A stretch of DNA of 42,156 nucleotides from CAZCCC01 sp964535715 (GTDB lineage: Bacteria; Patescibacteriota; Patescibacteriia; Buchananbacterales; UBA6539), in contig CAZHUO010000012.1 in assembly GCA_964535715.1 (NCBI GenBank), positions 1 through 42,156 on the forward strand, given 5' to 3'. Below the pieces are notes generated by a model. The model searched no databases. It had not been told where the DNA came from and was given only the letters and a program-made list of their open reading frames with translations. The position numbers and the translations under genes are program-made. This document shows positions 7,054-14,973 of the stretch, one piece after another; positions within the stretch are counted from its first letter, which is position 1; every line of letters starts with the position of its first letter.

Positions 7054-9414
7054 CTACCCACAATGAGAATAACCGCAGGAATGGCATTTCAGGCAGCCTT
7101 CAGAAATTTCCAAAATAGTGCCGCATTCTGGGCATTCCGGTGCCGTGCCGAAATCGGCAATATCGCGCTTAATATTCAAGCCGTTGCCGTTTTTTGCGGT
7201 TGCCGAAGGATTTGGCGCGCTGGGCCTTGAAACCTGCTCTTTGCTCACCCTTGAGCTGGAATGATATTCTAAGCCGAGTTTTGGCTGTTCTCTGGTGATA
7301 TGGCGCTCTAAAATCTGAGCAACAGCATCAGGCAAAGACAAAATCATGCCACCATCTGACCACGAAGGCATCGGACCGCGTATTCCTTTTATTTGCTTAA
7401 TTACTTCTTCGGGAGGAATCCCTGAACGCAGAGCCAATGAAACCAAACGGCAGACTGCTTCTGATTTGGCTGAAAAAAAGCCGCCGGCTTTGCCGATAGT
7501 GGCAAACACTTCGAAAGGATTGCCCTGATCGTCATCATTTATTGTCACGAATAAATCACCGTACGAAGTGCTGACTTTATAAGTTGTGCCTCTCATTATC
7601 TGAGGCCTTTCCCGCTTATAAAAAGGCGGCGCCGGCAAAAGCTGACCTTTTTCTTGATCCTTATGGGATTTACCGGTCGTTAAAACCTGGACATCACGGC
7701 TGCCGTCGCGGTATATGGTTATTCCCTTGCAAGCGGTTTCGTACGCTAAAAGGTAAGCTTTGGTAATATCTTCAACAGTTGCCGAATTGGGAAAATTTAT
7801 AGTTTTTGAAACGGCATTATCTACATATTTTTGAAAAGCCGACTGCATTCTAATATGCCATTCCGGAGAAATATCATGAGAAGTGACAAAGATTTTTTTT
7901 ATAATTTCAGGAACCTCATCGATTTCCTTAAGCGGCGTGCCGCTGGAAATTTTTTCCATTAGCTCCTTGGAGTAAAAGCCCTTGTCCTTAGCAATTTTTT
8001 CAAAATAGGGATTAGCTTCAACCAATTCAACCCATTCATCGCCTTTTTTACCAATATGAGATTTTCTAATATAGGCTAATGCAAACAACGGCTCTATTCC
8101 CGATGAACAATTGGCGATTATGCTTAAAGTGCCGGTCGGAGCAATTGTTGTCCTGGTGGCATTTCTTATTCCCTGGCTTTCAGCGGTATCATAGACGCTT
8201 CCTTCAAAATTCGGAAAAACTCCCCTCTGCTTCGCTAACTCAACTGATGCCTTATCGGCGGTAAATTTAATAAATTTCATCACTTTTTCCGCCAAATCAA
8301 CGGCTTCCTGGCTGTTATATGGCACGCCAAGGCTGATTAACATATCAGCCCAGCCCATTACTCCAAGTCCGATTTTGCGGTTGGAGCGGCTCATATCCGA
8401 AATTTCTTTTATCGGATATTTATTCATGTCAATTACATCATCTAAAAACCTGACGGAAATTTTTACAACCTCGGCAAGGCGCTCAAAATCAATTTTTCCT
8501 TCGCCAACAAATTTTACCAGATTTATCGAGCCTAAATTGCAAGACTCATAGGGCAATAAAGGCTGTTCGCCGCAAGGATTAGTGCTTTCAATTTGGCCGA
8601 TGTGGGGAGTTGGATTGAATTTATTTATTTTATCAATAAAAATAACGCCGGGATCGCCGTTTTTCCAGGCATTTTGAACAATTTTATTCCAAACCTCCTT
8701 GGCTTTGAGCTTTCCGGCCGTATCTTTGGTTTTTGGATTAAATAAATCGTATTCTTCGTCTTTTTCCAAGGCTTCAATAAACTTATCGGTAATTGCCACT
8801 GAAATATTAAAATTATTCAATTTATCATTATCCTGCTTAGCAGTAATAAATTCCAAAATATCAGGATGATCAACCCTTAAAATGCCCATATTGGCGCCGC
8901 GGCGGGTTCCGCCCTGCTTAATGGTTTCCGTTGCGGAATCAAACACCGTCATGAAGGAAATCGGACCGGATGCAAGGCCGCTGGTTGAATTTACCGGATC
9001 TTTTGCTGGCCTTAAGCGGGAAAAAGAAAAACCGGTTCCGCCGCCTGATTTATGGATTAAGGCGGTATTTTTTATCGCTTCAAAAATTTCTTCCATTGAA
9101 TCGCCGACAGGCAGAACAAAACAGGCTGAAAGCTGTCCAAGTTTTGTACCGGCGCCGGAAAATGTCGGGCTGTTTGGCAAAAATTCCAAATTAACCATTA
9201 TTTCCAAAAAATCCTGCTCAATTTTGTCTTTTTCCGCCTTTTCGATTTTATAATTATCTTCGGCTTTAACAATATGGCTTGCCACACGCTTAAACATTTC
9301 CATCGGCTTTTCCGCCAGCTTTCCTTTTTCGTCTTTTAGCAAATAACGGCTTTCCAACACCTTGATGGCGTTTTCAGTCAGTTTTAATTTTGGTTCACCT
9401 ATTCCTAATATCAT
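7054..9414 (-). CDS. nrdJ: vitamin B12-dependent (class II) ribonucleotide reductase
   Basis: 786 residues, starting MILGIGEPKLKLTENAI. It reduces ribonucleotides to deoxyribonucleotides with adenosylcobalamin as radical generator. Seen: an N-terminal domain (about 1-90); the barrel beginning with FLPNSPTFSGAGTKLGQLSACF, which supplies the first redox cysteine; HKSGGGTGFSFSRLRP; KQGGTRRGANMGIL; and the active-site loop NPCGEQPLLPYESCNLGS, with the catalytic Cys-x-Glu. Later come a TSCPD-type domain (about 600-710, containing FFSAKSEAVCRL) and a Cys-rich C-terminus with CPECG and CxxCG motifs, likely metal-binding or the redox shuttle. No intein is seen. It is the likely consumer of the cofactor produced by the neighbouring B12 salvage genes. 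The family is oxygen-independent in mechanism. Confidence 0.96.
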   Translation of the reverse strand: MILGIGEPKLKLTENAIKVLESRYLLKDEKGKLAEKPMEMFKRVASHIVKAEDNYKIEKAEKDKIEQDFLEIMVNLEFLPNSPTFSGAGTKLGQLSACFVLPVGDSMEEIFEAIKNTALIHKSGGGTGFSFSRLRPAKDPVNSTSGLASGPISFMTVFDSATETIKQGGTRRGANMGILRVDHPDILEFITAKQDNDKLNNFNISVAITDKFIEALEKDEEYDLFNPKTKDTAGKLKAKEVWNKIVQNAWKNGDPGVIFIDKINKFNPTPHIGQIESTNPCGEQPLLPYESCNLGSINLVKFVGEGKIDFERLAEVVKISVRFLDDVIDMNKYPIKEISDMSRSNRKIGLGVMGWADMLISLGVPYNSQEAVDLAEKVMKFIKFTADKASVELAKQRGVFPNFEGSVYDTAESQGIRNATRTTIAPTGTLSIIANCSSGIEPLFALAYIRKSHIGKKGDEWVELVEANPYFEKIAKDKGFYSKELMEKISSGTPLKEIDEVPEIIKKIFVTSHDISPEWHIRMQSAFQKYVDNAVSKTINFPNSATVEDITKAYLLAYETACKGITIYRDGSRDVQVLTTGKSHKDQEKGQLLPAPPFYKRERPQIMRGTTYKVSTSYGDLFVTINDDDQGNPFEVFATIGKAGGFFSAKSEAVCRLVSLALRSGIPPEEVIKQIKGIRGPMPSWSDGGMILSLPDAVAQILERHITREQPKLGLEYHSSSRVSKEQVSRPSAPNPSATAKNGNGLNIKRDIADFGTAPECPECGTILEISEGCLKCHSCGYSHCG

Positions 9415-9610
9415 AATTTTTTATAATTTTTACTGCTTAGCGAGAGCAAAAAAATAAGACAGAATTAAATGCCTTATATAAATTTTCCAGAACCTTTCCT
9501 CCGATTTTATTTTTGTTTTTTACAGCTACAAAATATTAATCTTCACAAATATACTAATTAATAGTCCTAGTCATTCGTATATTCGTAAAAATTCGTATTC
9601 GTAGTTTATT

Positions 9611-10783
9611 TTATTTCATTTTCTTTCTGATAAAGGCGGGTATTTCCAGCTCTTCATCTTCCTGGCTTTTTTCAATTTCGCTTGCTGCCATCTTTTTTGG
9701 CAATCTTTTGACTATTCTGCCGAATTGGCTTTCTTCTTTCGGCTGCTGCACCCGATTTTGGCTTTCGACAAATTCACTTGGCTTATAGGAAGAAGCTTTG
9801 GCGGACATCGAATCAATGAGCTTTCCTTCGCGGCCGGAAAATCCAGTGGCAATAACGGTAATTTTAACTTCATCTTTCATATTTTCATCCACAACCGCCC
9901 CGAAAATAATTTTTGCCGAGGGGTCAGCCGACTGGGTGATAATTTTGGCCGCCTCATTTATTTCATGCATGCCCAATCCCGGCCCGCCGACAATGGTAAA
10001 CAAAATTCCTTTGGCGCCATCAATTGAAAGCTCAAGCATCGGACTGGAAATTGATGATTTAGCCGCTTCAATAGCGCGATTTTCCCCGCTTCCTTGGCCG
10101 ATTCCCATCAAAGCCGAGCCGGTATCTTTCATGATTGTTTTAACATCGGCAAAATCGACATTTATTAAGCCCGGAATTGTAATTAATTCAGCAATCCCCT
10201 GCACTCCTTGGCGCAGAATATCATCACATATCTTAAAAGCTTCAAGTAATGAAGTTTTTTTATCAATTATCTGAAGCAATCGGTCGTTTGGTATTGTGAC
10301 TATGGCATCAACTTTGTCTTTCAGGCTATTATAGCCTCTTTCGGCAATTTCCCGCCTTTGCGCCCCTTCAAAAGAAAAAGGCTTGGTAACTACCGCAACA
10401 GTCAGCGCGCCGGAGTCTCTAGCCATGCCGGCAACAATCGGAGCTGCTCCGGTGCCGGTTCCGCCGCCCAGACCGCAGGTAACAAAAACCATATCAGCAT
10501 CTTTTATCAAATCCCTGATTTCATTTTGATTCTCTTCGGCAGCCTTGGCGCCGACTTCCGGATCCATGCCGGCACCCAGTCCGCGAGTAGTGGTTTTTCC
10601 TATATGCAATTTATGCTGAGCTTGCGAATGATGCAAAGCTTGGACATCGGTATTAATCGCCAAAAAATCAACACCTCTGATTTTTGATTTAACCATCCGA
10701 TTTATTGCCGCACCGCCAGAACCGCCGACTCCGATAACCTTAATTTTGGCAAATGTTTCGATTTCTGGTTTTATTTCCGCCAT
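9611..10783 (-). CDS. ftsZ: cell division protein FtsZ
   Basis: 390 residues, normal length. Tubulin-like GTPase that forms the division ring. Seen: IKVIGVGGSGGAAINRM, the nucleotide-binding loop GGGTGTGAAP (about residues 106-115), the VDFADVKTIM synergy-loop region (about 210) and a variable linker ending in the conserved C-terminal peptide ELEIPAFIRKKMK, which binds FtsA. It lies downstream of ftsA on the same strand with 83 bp between, mostly a heptamer repeat, so the two are probably one transcript. The next gene downstream (nrdJ) is 196 bp away. Confidence 0.97.
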   Translation of the reverse strand: MAEIKPEIETFAKIKVIGVGGSGGAAINRMVKSKIRGVDFLAINTDVQALHHSQAQHKLHIGKTTTRGLGAGMDPEVGAKAAEENQNEIRDLIKDADMVFVTCGLGGGTGTGAAPIVAGMARDSGALTVAVVTKPFSFEGAQRREIAERGYNSLKDKVDAIVTIPNDRLLQIIDKKTSLLEAFKICDDILRQGVQGIAELITIPGLINVDFADVKTIMKDTGSALMGIGQGSGENRAIEAAKSSISSPMLELSIDGAKGILFTIVGGPGLGMHEINEAAKIITQSADPSAKIIFGAVVDENMKDEVKITVIATGFSGREGKLIDSMSAKASSYKPSEFVESQNRVQQPKEESQFGRIVKRLPKKMAASEIEKSQEDEELEIPAFIRKKMK

Positions 10784-10787
10784 ATTT

Positions 10788-10833
10788 TAGCTTGTAGCTT
10801 GTAGCTTGTAGCTTGTAGCTTGTAGCTTGTAGC
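10788..10833. repeat. 7-bp tandem repeat (TAGCTTG) upstream of ftsZ
   Basis: About 6.5 perfect copies of a heptamer, ending a few bases before the ftsZ start. It occupies the place where the ribosome-binding site should lie, and no clear Shine-Dalgarno remains. A related heptamer (AAAAGCT) precedes pth at 40878-40914. Confidence 0.95.
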
Positions 10834-10866
10834 AACTAATATTACCAAAGCTGAAGCCGGCTAAAG

Positions 10867-12123
10867 TTATTTTCTAATGAATTTATTAAATATATTTTTG
10901 GTAACTCCGCTTATTTCCTTGAATCCCGGCAAATAATTCAATATTTTTCCAAAATTGCCATTGCCTGATCTTTTCGCCAGCTGGCTGCCCCAGATTACCA
11001 GGCCGACTGCGGTTGAAAAAGATAAATCATTTACTTTATCTATCGCGCTGGTGACATTTAAGGGCTTTCCAAGCGTGGCCGGAAGCCGAAGCTGCTTTTT
11101 GGCCGCTTCAACCAGTCCTGAAAGTTTTGCACCGCCTCCGGTCAGAATAACTCCTGCGGGTAGTTTACCACTTTTATCGATCTTCTTCAACTCATCGTCA
11201 ATTTTATCAAAAATCTCTTCCACCCTGGCCTCGGTAATTTCGGAAATATACTTTTTGGAAATAAAGTTGCTTTCCCCGCCTTCAATTTCTCCCACATCGA
11301 TTTCGTCGCGCTTGCCGATTCCCGAACTTATGGCTGTTCCGTATTCTAGTTTTATTTTTTCCGCGGTATCAATTGAAGTTCTCAGGCCGATTGCAATGTC
11401 AGAAGTTATATGATCGGAGCCAACCGGCAAAACCTTCGTGTGCAGAATATCCCCTTCTTCAAAAACAACCAAGCTTGTCGTTGAGGCGCCGATATTAATA
11501 ACCGCTACGCCCAAATCCTTTTGCCGCGAACTTAAAACCGACTCCGATGTTGCAAGAATTGATAAAACTAAATCCTCAATATCGACTCCGGCGCGGTAAA
11601 CCGCTTTGGTTAAATTTTTAATTTGGGAGCTGAGCCCCTGGATGATTTGGGTTTCCACTTCAATTCTGATTCCGTTCATGCCCAGCGGATCTTTTATCCC
11701 TATCTGGCCGTCAACCGTAAAGCTTTTGGGGATTACATGCAATATTTCATAATTCGGCGGCGTGGCAACCGTCCTTGCCGCTTCAATCGAGCGCTCGACA
11801 TCATCTTCGGAAATTTCTCCGTCAGATCTGGCAACGGCGACAACTCCCTGGCTTTCCTGGGAAATTATATGGCTTCCCGAAATTCCCACCCAAACGCTTT
11901 TTACCGGAACGCCAATCATCCGCTCGGCTTTTTCCAGGCAGGCCGAAATAGAAGATACCGAATCTTCGATGCTGTTGATTACTCCTTTGCTAATGCCTTC
12001 GGCTTGGACTTCTGCTGCGCCGATTATGTGAATTTTTTCTTCAGAACCGACATATTGGCCGACTGCCAAGCGTATTGTGCTTGAGCCGATATCAAGTCCG
12101 GCAATTATTTCTTTTTCGGGCAT
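10867..12123 (-). CDS. ftsA: cell division protein FtsA
   Basis: 418 residues, typical length. Actin-like ATPase that tethers FtsZ to the membrane. Seen: the phosphate-1 motif IIAGLDIGSSTIRLAVG at the N-terminus, the 1C subdomain region (about 85-165), phosphate-2 LGVAVINIGASTTSLVVF (about 204-221), the adenosine motif GVILTGGGAKLSGL (about 324-337) and a C-terminal amphipathic membrane-targeting helix (GVTKNIFNKFIRK). Its partner ftsZ follows on the same strand. No other dcw-cluster genes are adjacent, which is common in reduced CPR genomes. Confidence 0.96.
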   Translation of the reverse strand: MPEKEIIAGLDIGSSTIRLAVGQYVGSEEKIHIIGAAEVQAEGISKGVINSIEDSVSSISACLEKAERMIGVPVKSVWVGISGSHIISQESQGVVAVARSDGEISEDDVERSIEAARTVATPPNYEILHVIPKSFTVDGQIGIKDPLGMNGIRIEVETQIIQGLSSQIKNLTKAVYRAGVDIEDLVLSILATSESVLSSRQKDLGVAVINIGASTTSLVVFEEGDILHTKVLPVGSDHITSDIAIGLRTSIDTAEKIKLEYGTAISSGIGKRDEIDVGEIEGGESNFISKKYISEITEARVEEIFDKIDDELKKIDKSGKLPAGVILTGGGAKLSGLVEAAKKQLRLPATLGKPLNVTSAIDKVNDLSFSTAVGLVIWGSQLAKRSGNGNFGKILNYLPGFKEISGVTKNIFNKFIRK

Positions 12124-12487
12124 ATTTTTTAGTATTTAGGCTCTAGGCCAAAAGGCGCTAGATGCCATAATATGGCTTTAACTAAATTATTTTAACATAA
12201 AAAACATAAAAACACTAGATCATTTAAACACAAGGGCGCAAAAAAATAAAATATGAAAGCATTTAAGAACTTACGCATAAAAGCAAAAAAAGAAGCAAAA
12301 GTTCAAATTTCCAATTTACAATTTACAATCAATTTCCAATTAAACAATTTTCAGTTTAGCAAGTTTGAAAATTAAAAATTGATAATTCAATGTAAATTGA
12401 AAATTATTAATTAAAAATTGGCAAATAATATTCTAATACTTTCATGTTTTCTTGCTATATCGTTTTCATACTTATGTTTTTCATTCT
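12124..12487. other. AT-rich intergenic region upstream of ftsA
   Basis: 364 bp without a gene. It contains scattered CAATTT/AAATTG words with their complements (12300-12425), giving a potential long AT hairpin, and must hold the ftsA promoter, though no strong consensus was found. Many T-rich stretches follow the ybeY stop. Confidence 0.45.
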
Positions 12488-12931
12488 TTAATGTTCTCCT
12501 AAAATCAAGCCTTCTATTTTCTTCATTAAATCAGCTTCACCATTGCTTTTCTCGTGGTCGTGGCCCAAAAGATGCAAAAAGCCGTGAACCAGCAGAATTT
12601 TAATCTCTTCATTGACAGAATGGCCGATTTTTTTTGCCTGCCTTTCAGCCTGATTAAAGCAAATCACTATTTCGCCGATATAGGCATTTTTTTCCTTGGC
12701 AAAATCAAAGCCTTTCAAATCGATTTCCCCAAAACTCAAAACATCAGTCACCTTGTCTTTTTTGCGGTATATTTTATTAAGCTTTCTAATCTCTCTTTCA
12801 CTTACAATCGCTATTGAAATTTCCAGCTTTTTTTTGATTTTCAGCTTATTGTTTATATCATCAAGCCATTTTTTCCAAATCGCTTTGGAAATTTTTTTTC
12901 TTGACTGCTGATTTATTTCAAAATCTATCAT
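12488..12931 (-). CDS. ybeY: endoribonuclease YbeY (rRNA maturation factor)
   Basis: 147 residues, normal for the family. Single-strand endoribonuclease with a role in 16S rRNA 3' processing and ribosome quality control. The zinc site is visible as LLVHGFLHLLGHDHE (H-x3-H-x5-H type, about residues 113-127), preceded by RKKDKVTDVLSFG (about 56) and YIGEIVICFNQA (about 84), all characteristic. Its start codon overlaps the stop of the upstream surface protein in an ATGA (12928-12931), so translation is probably coupled to that gene. This is an odd pairing for a housekeeping enzyme. Confidence 0.94.
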   Translation of the reverse strand: MIDFEINQQSRKKISKAIWKKWLDDINNKLKIKKKLEISIAIVSEREIRKLNKIYRKKDKVTDVLSFGEIDLKGFDFAKEKNAYIGEIVICFNQAERQAKKIGHSVNEEIKILLVHGFLHLLGHDHEKSNGEADLMKKIEGLILGEH

Positions 12932-13941
12932 AAAGACCTGAATGTCTTAACTATTGCCTGAAAAGTCGTTTTAAAATCAATTTCCGCTTTATTTCCGGTA
13001 TTGTGGATCAAAATATAAATTTTTTGAAGATCAGTGGTTTTTGCCAGGTAATAATTCTGGTTGTCTGCGCTGCGCAGTCCGAAAAAATCATTTATTTTAA
13101 CAGCGCTTAATTCCGAGGTGCTCATTTCGGGATATTGCTCTTTATACCATTTTTCCAAGGATAAATTTTTAACATTATCAATTACCATTACTTCGACGTA
13201 TTCCCCGCCTGATGATGCAAATATAACTTCATTTTCACTTCTTTCTTCCACTTTCCAGCTTGCCGGATGCATAATGGAATACAACGAATGCTCATATTTG
13301 ACAAACAAGCCTGTTTCCGAAAATTTTAATGACGGCCTGGAAGGATCGTAGCCGTTTAATAATTCGACAAAATCGCTGAAGCCGTCGCCGTCTGAATCCC
13401 CCTTGCTTGCGTCGGTGCCGTAAAGCTTTTCTTCCACATCGGTAAGGCCGTCGCGGTCTGAATCAGAAGAAGACGGCAAAGGCTCTTTCTTATTTACATT
13501 CTGGTTTGTATTGGCATTTTGGTTCGTATTGGCATTGGCATTAGCGTTAGAATTGGCATTGGCATTGGCGTTGGAATTGGCGTTGGCATTGGCATTGGCA
13601 TTAGCGTTAGAATTGGCGTTAGTATTGGTGTTGGCGTTATTATTAACGTTCGCATTTTGGTTTGCCGAATTAACCGGACTATTTGAATTAATCTGCTCGT
13701 TTATATTCTCATTTGCCGGCGGGTTTTTGCGGCCGGCCTCAAGGCTGAAATTCAAATAAACCGCAAATGCACCCAAGCCGCCAATTAAAATAACACCCAA
13801 AACAATCATTAATATCAAGCCCTTGTGGCTTTTTTTAGGCGCTTTATAAAACCTTTGGGGCATGACATGAATATATGGCTCAATATTCGGATCGATTTCA
13901 GGCTGAGCAGCCTGCACTTGTTTATTTTTAGATTTAAACAT
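12928..13941 (-). CDS. membrane-anchored protein with Asn/Ala-repeat stalk and calcium-binding repeats
   Basis: About 337 residues from the ATG at 13941; a TTG at 13971 would add ten residues but has no better ribosome site. Seen: a cytoplasmic basic/proline N-terminus, one transmembrane helix (about 43-63, LILMIVLGVILIGGLGAFAV), a long low-complexity stalk of NANANT-type repeats (about 70-155), two thrombospondin-3-like calcium motifs (DSDRDGLTDVEE and DSDGDGFSDFVE, about 160-200), and a C-terminal alpha/beta domain (about 215-337, YSIMHPASWKVEE) resembling PsbP/LpqN-type domains. It is predicted to be anchored by its N-terminus with the rest outside. It overlaps ybeY by 4 bp and is related in layout to the protein at 14140-14919. 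Function unknown, probably cell-surface. Confidence 0.75.
   Translation of the reverse strand: MFKSKNKQVQAAQPEIDPNIEPYIHVMPQRFYKAPKKSHKGLILMIVLGVILIGGLGAFAVYLNFSLEAGRKNPPANENINEQINSNSPVNSANQNANVNNNANTNTNANSNANANANANANSNANANANSNANANANTNQNANTNQNVNKKEPLPSSSDSDRDGLTDVEEKLYGTDASKGDSDGDGFSDFVELLNGYDPSRPSLKFSETGLFVKYEHSLYSIMHPASWKVEERSENEVIFASSGGEYVEVMVIDNVKNLSLEKWYKEQYPEMSTSELSAVKINDFFGLRSADNQNYYLAKTTDLQKIYILIHNTGNKAEIDFKTTFQAIVKTFRSL
13505..13660. repeat. hexamer-based coding repeat (Asn-Ala stalk)
   Basis: Tandem TTGGCA/TTGGCG/TTAGCG hexamers on the plus strand encode alternating Asn-Ala/Ser/Thr on the minus strand. Such repeats change length easily by slippage, so stalk length may vary between strains. 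Confidence 0.85.
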
Positions 13942-13981
13942 TTTTTTTACAATAATTTTAATGAATCTCAAAAATCAATGG

Positions 13982-14045
13982 TTTGTAATTTGTAATTTTG
14001 GATTTGGGATTTCCCCTTATTAAGCACCAAATTACAAATTACAAA
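13982..14045. repeat. AT-rich inverted repeat
   Basis: TTTGTAATTTGTAATTTTGG (13982-14001) is complementary, with one missing A, to 14027-14045, around a 25-nt loop. It lies in the spacer between the two calcium-repeat proteins. No T-run terminator is obvious. Confidence 0.65.
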
Positions 14046-14139
14046 TTCCAAACAAATATCAAATCACAAAACTCAAATTTCAAACACTAAATTTAGCTGT
14101 ATGGAAATTGAGATTTTAAATTTGTAATTTTACACCCGT

Positions 14140-14919
14140 CTACTCTATCTTCAAAAGCCTGCCTGTTCCCAAAGGATCATAGCCTGCCCTTACTTCATTT
14201 CCGTCAATATAGGTGTCGCCGTCTGAATCAGGGTTCAGCGGGTCGGTTTTAAAAACTTTTACCTCGTCGCGGTCGGTTAAGCCGTCATCGTCTGAGTCGA
14301 CTTTCTGGATATCGGTGCCGTAAAAATTTATTTCATCATAGTCGGAAAGGCCGTCGCGGTCGGTATCAATATTTTTTAGCCGATCGGCTTCATCTTGCGG
14401 ATTTTGATTTATATCTGCGGGCATTGCCTGATTTGAATTTGAATTGATGTTCGCGTTTGCATTAATATTTAAATCGGGCTGATTGGTATTGGCATAATTC
14501 GTATTTGAAATATTTTCAAGCTCTTGGCCTATTAGCTGGCCTTGGGAAAAAAATGTCTTATAGCCATACCAGCCGGCCAAAGCCAAAAGGGCAATGCCAA
14601 TAACTAAAATCAAAACGGCAGCAATTCCTTTTTTGTGCTGTTTTAAGAAAGGCTCGCGGCTTTCCGGCTTTTGCGGTGCAGAAGGCGGCGGAACCATGGA
14701 GCCTAAATTACCCAGATCAAACGCCGGCTTGGCCGGGCCTTTTATCAGGCTTTCGCTTTTTTCCGCATCAACGCCGGACAAAATGTCTTCAGGCTCTTTT
14801 GCAATGCCGCTTATCGGACTATTAAAATTATTGGCTGTTGGCAAATTATTCGGCAGATTATTGGGAGTATTGCCCGAATATTTGGGTTGGTTTTGGTTAT
14901 TTGGGATTTCGTCAAACAT
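14140..14919 (-). CDS. membrane-anchored protein with thrombospondin-3-like calcium repeats
   Basis: 259 residues. Seen: a Pro/Asn-rich cytoplasmic N-terminus (about 1-90), one transmembrane helix (about 96-117, GIAAVLILVIGIALLALAGW), an Asn-rich stalk (about 138-170, NANANINSNSN) and three calcium-binding EF-type/TSP3 motifs (DTDRDGLSDYDE, DSDDDGLTDRDE, DSDGDTYIDGNE, about 181-245), with GYDPLGTGR near the C-terminus. Motifs of this type bind calcium through Asp/Asn-rich loops and often act as rigid spacers or dockerin-like connectors. It lies 54 bp downstream of the giant surface protein and next to a second protein of the same layout, so the three may work together at the cell surface. Exact function unknown. 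Confidence 0.75.
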   Translation of the reverse strand: MFDEIPNNQNQPKYSGNTPNNLPNNLPTANNFNSPISGIAKEPEDILSGVDAEKSESLIKGPAKPAFDLGNLGSMVPPPSAPQKPESREPFLKQHKKGIAAVLILVIGIALLALAGWYGYKTFFSQGQLIGQELENISNTNYANTNQPDLNINANANINSNSNQAMPADINQNPQDEADRLKNIDTDRDGLSDYDEINFYGTDIQKVDSDDDGLTDRDEVKVFKTDPLNPDSDGDTYIDGNEVRAGYDPLGTGRLLKIE

Positions 14920-14973
14920 AAGTTTATATTAATTATTATTAATTTTATAATGACAATTTAAAGCGAGTTAATT

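Noticed and set aside
13942..13971. TTG start of the Asn/Ala-stalk protein at 13971
   Set aside because: It adds ten residues before an ATG that directly precedes the basic cytoplasmic segment; neither start has a clear ribosome site, so the ATG is simpler.
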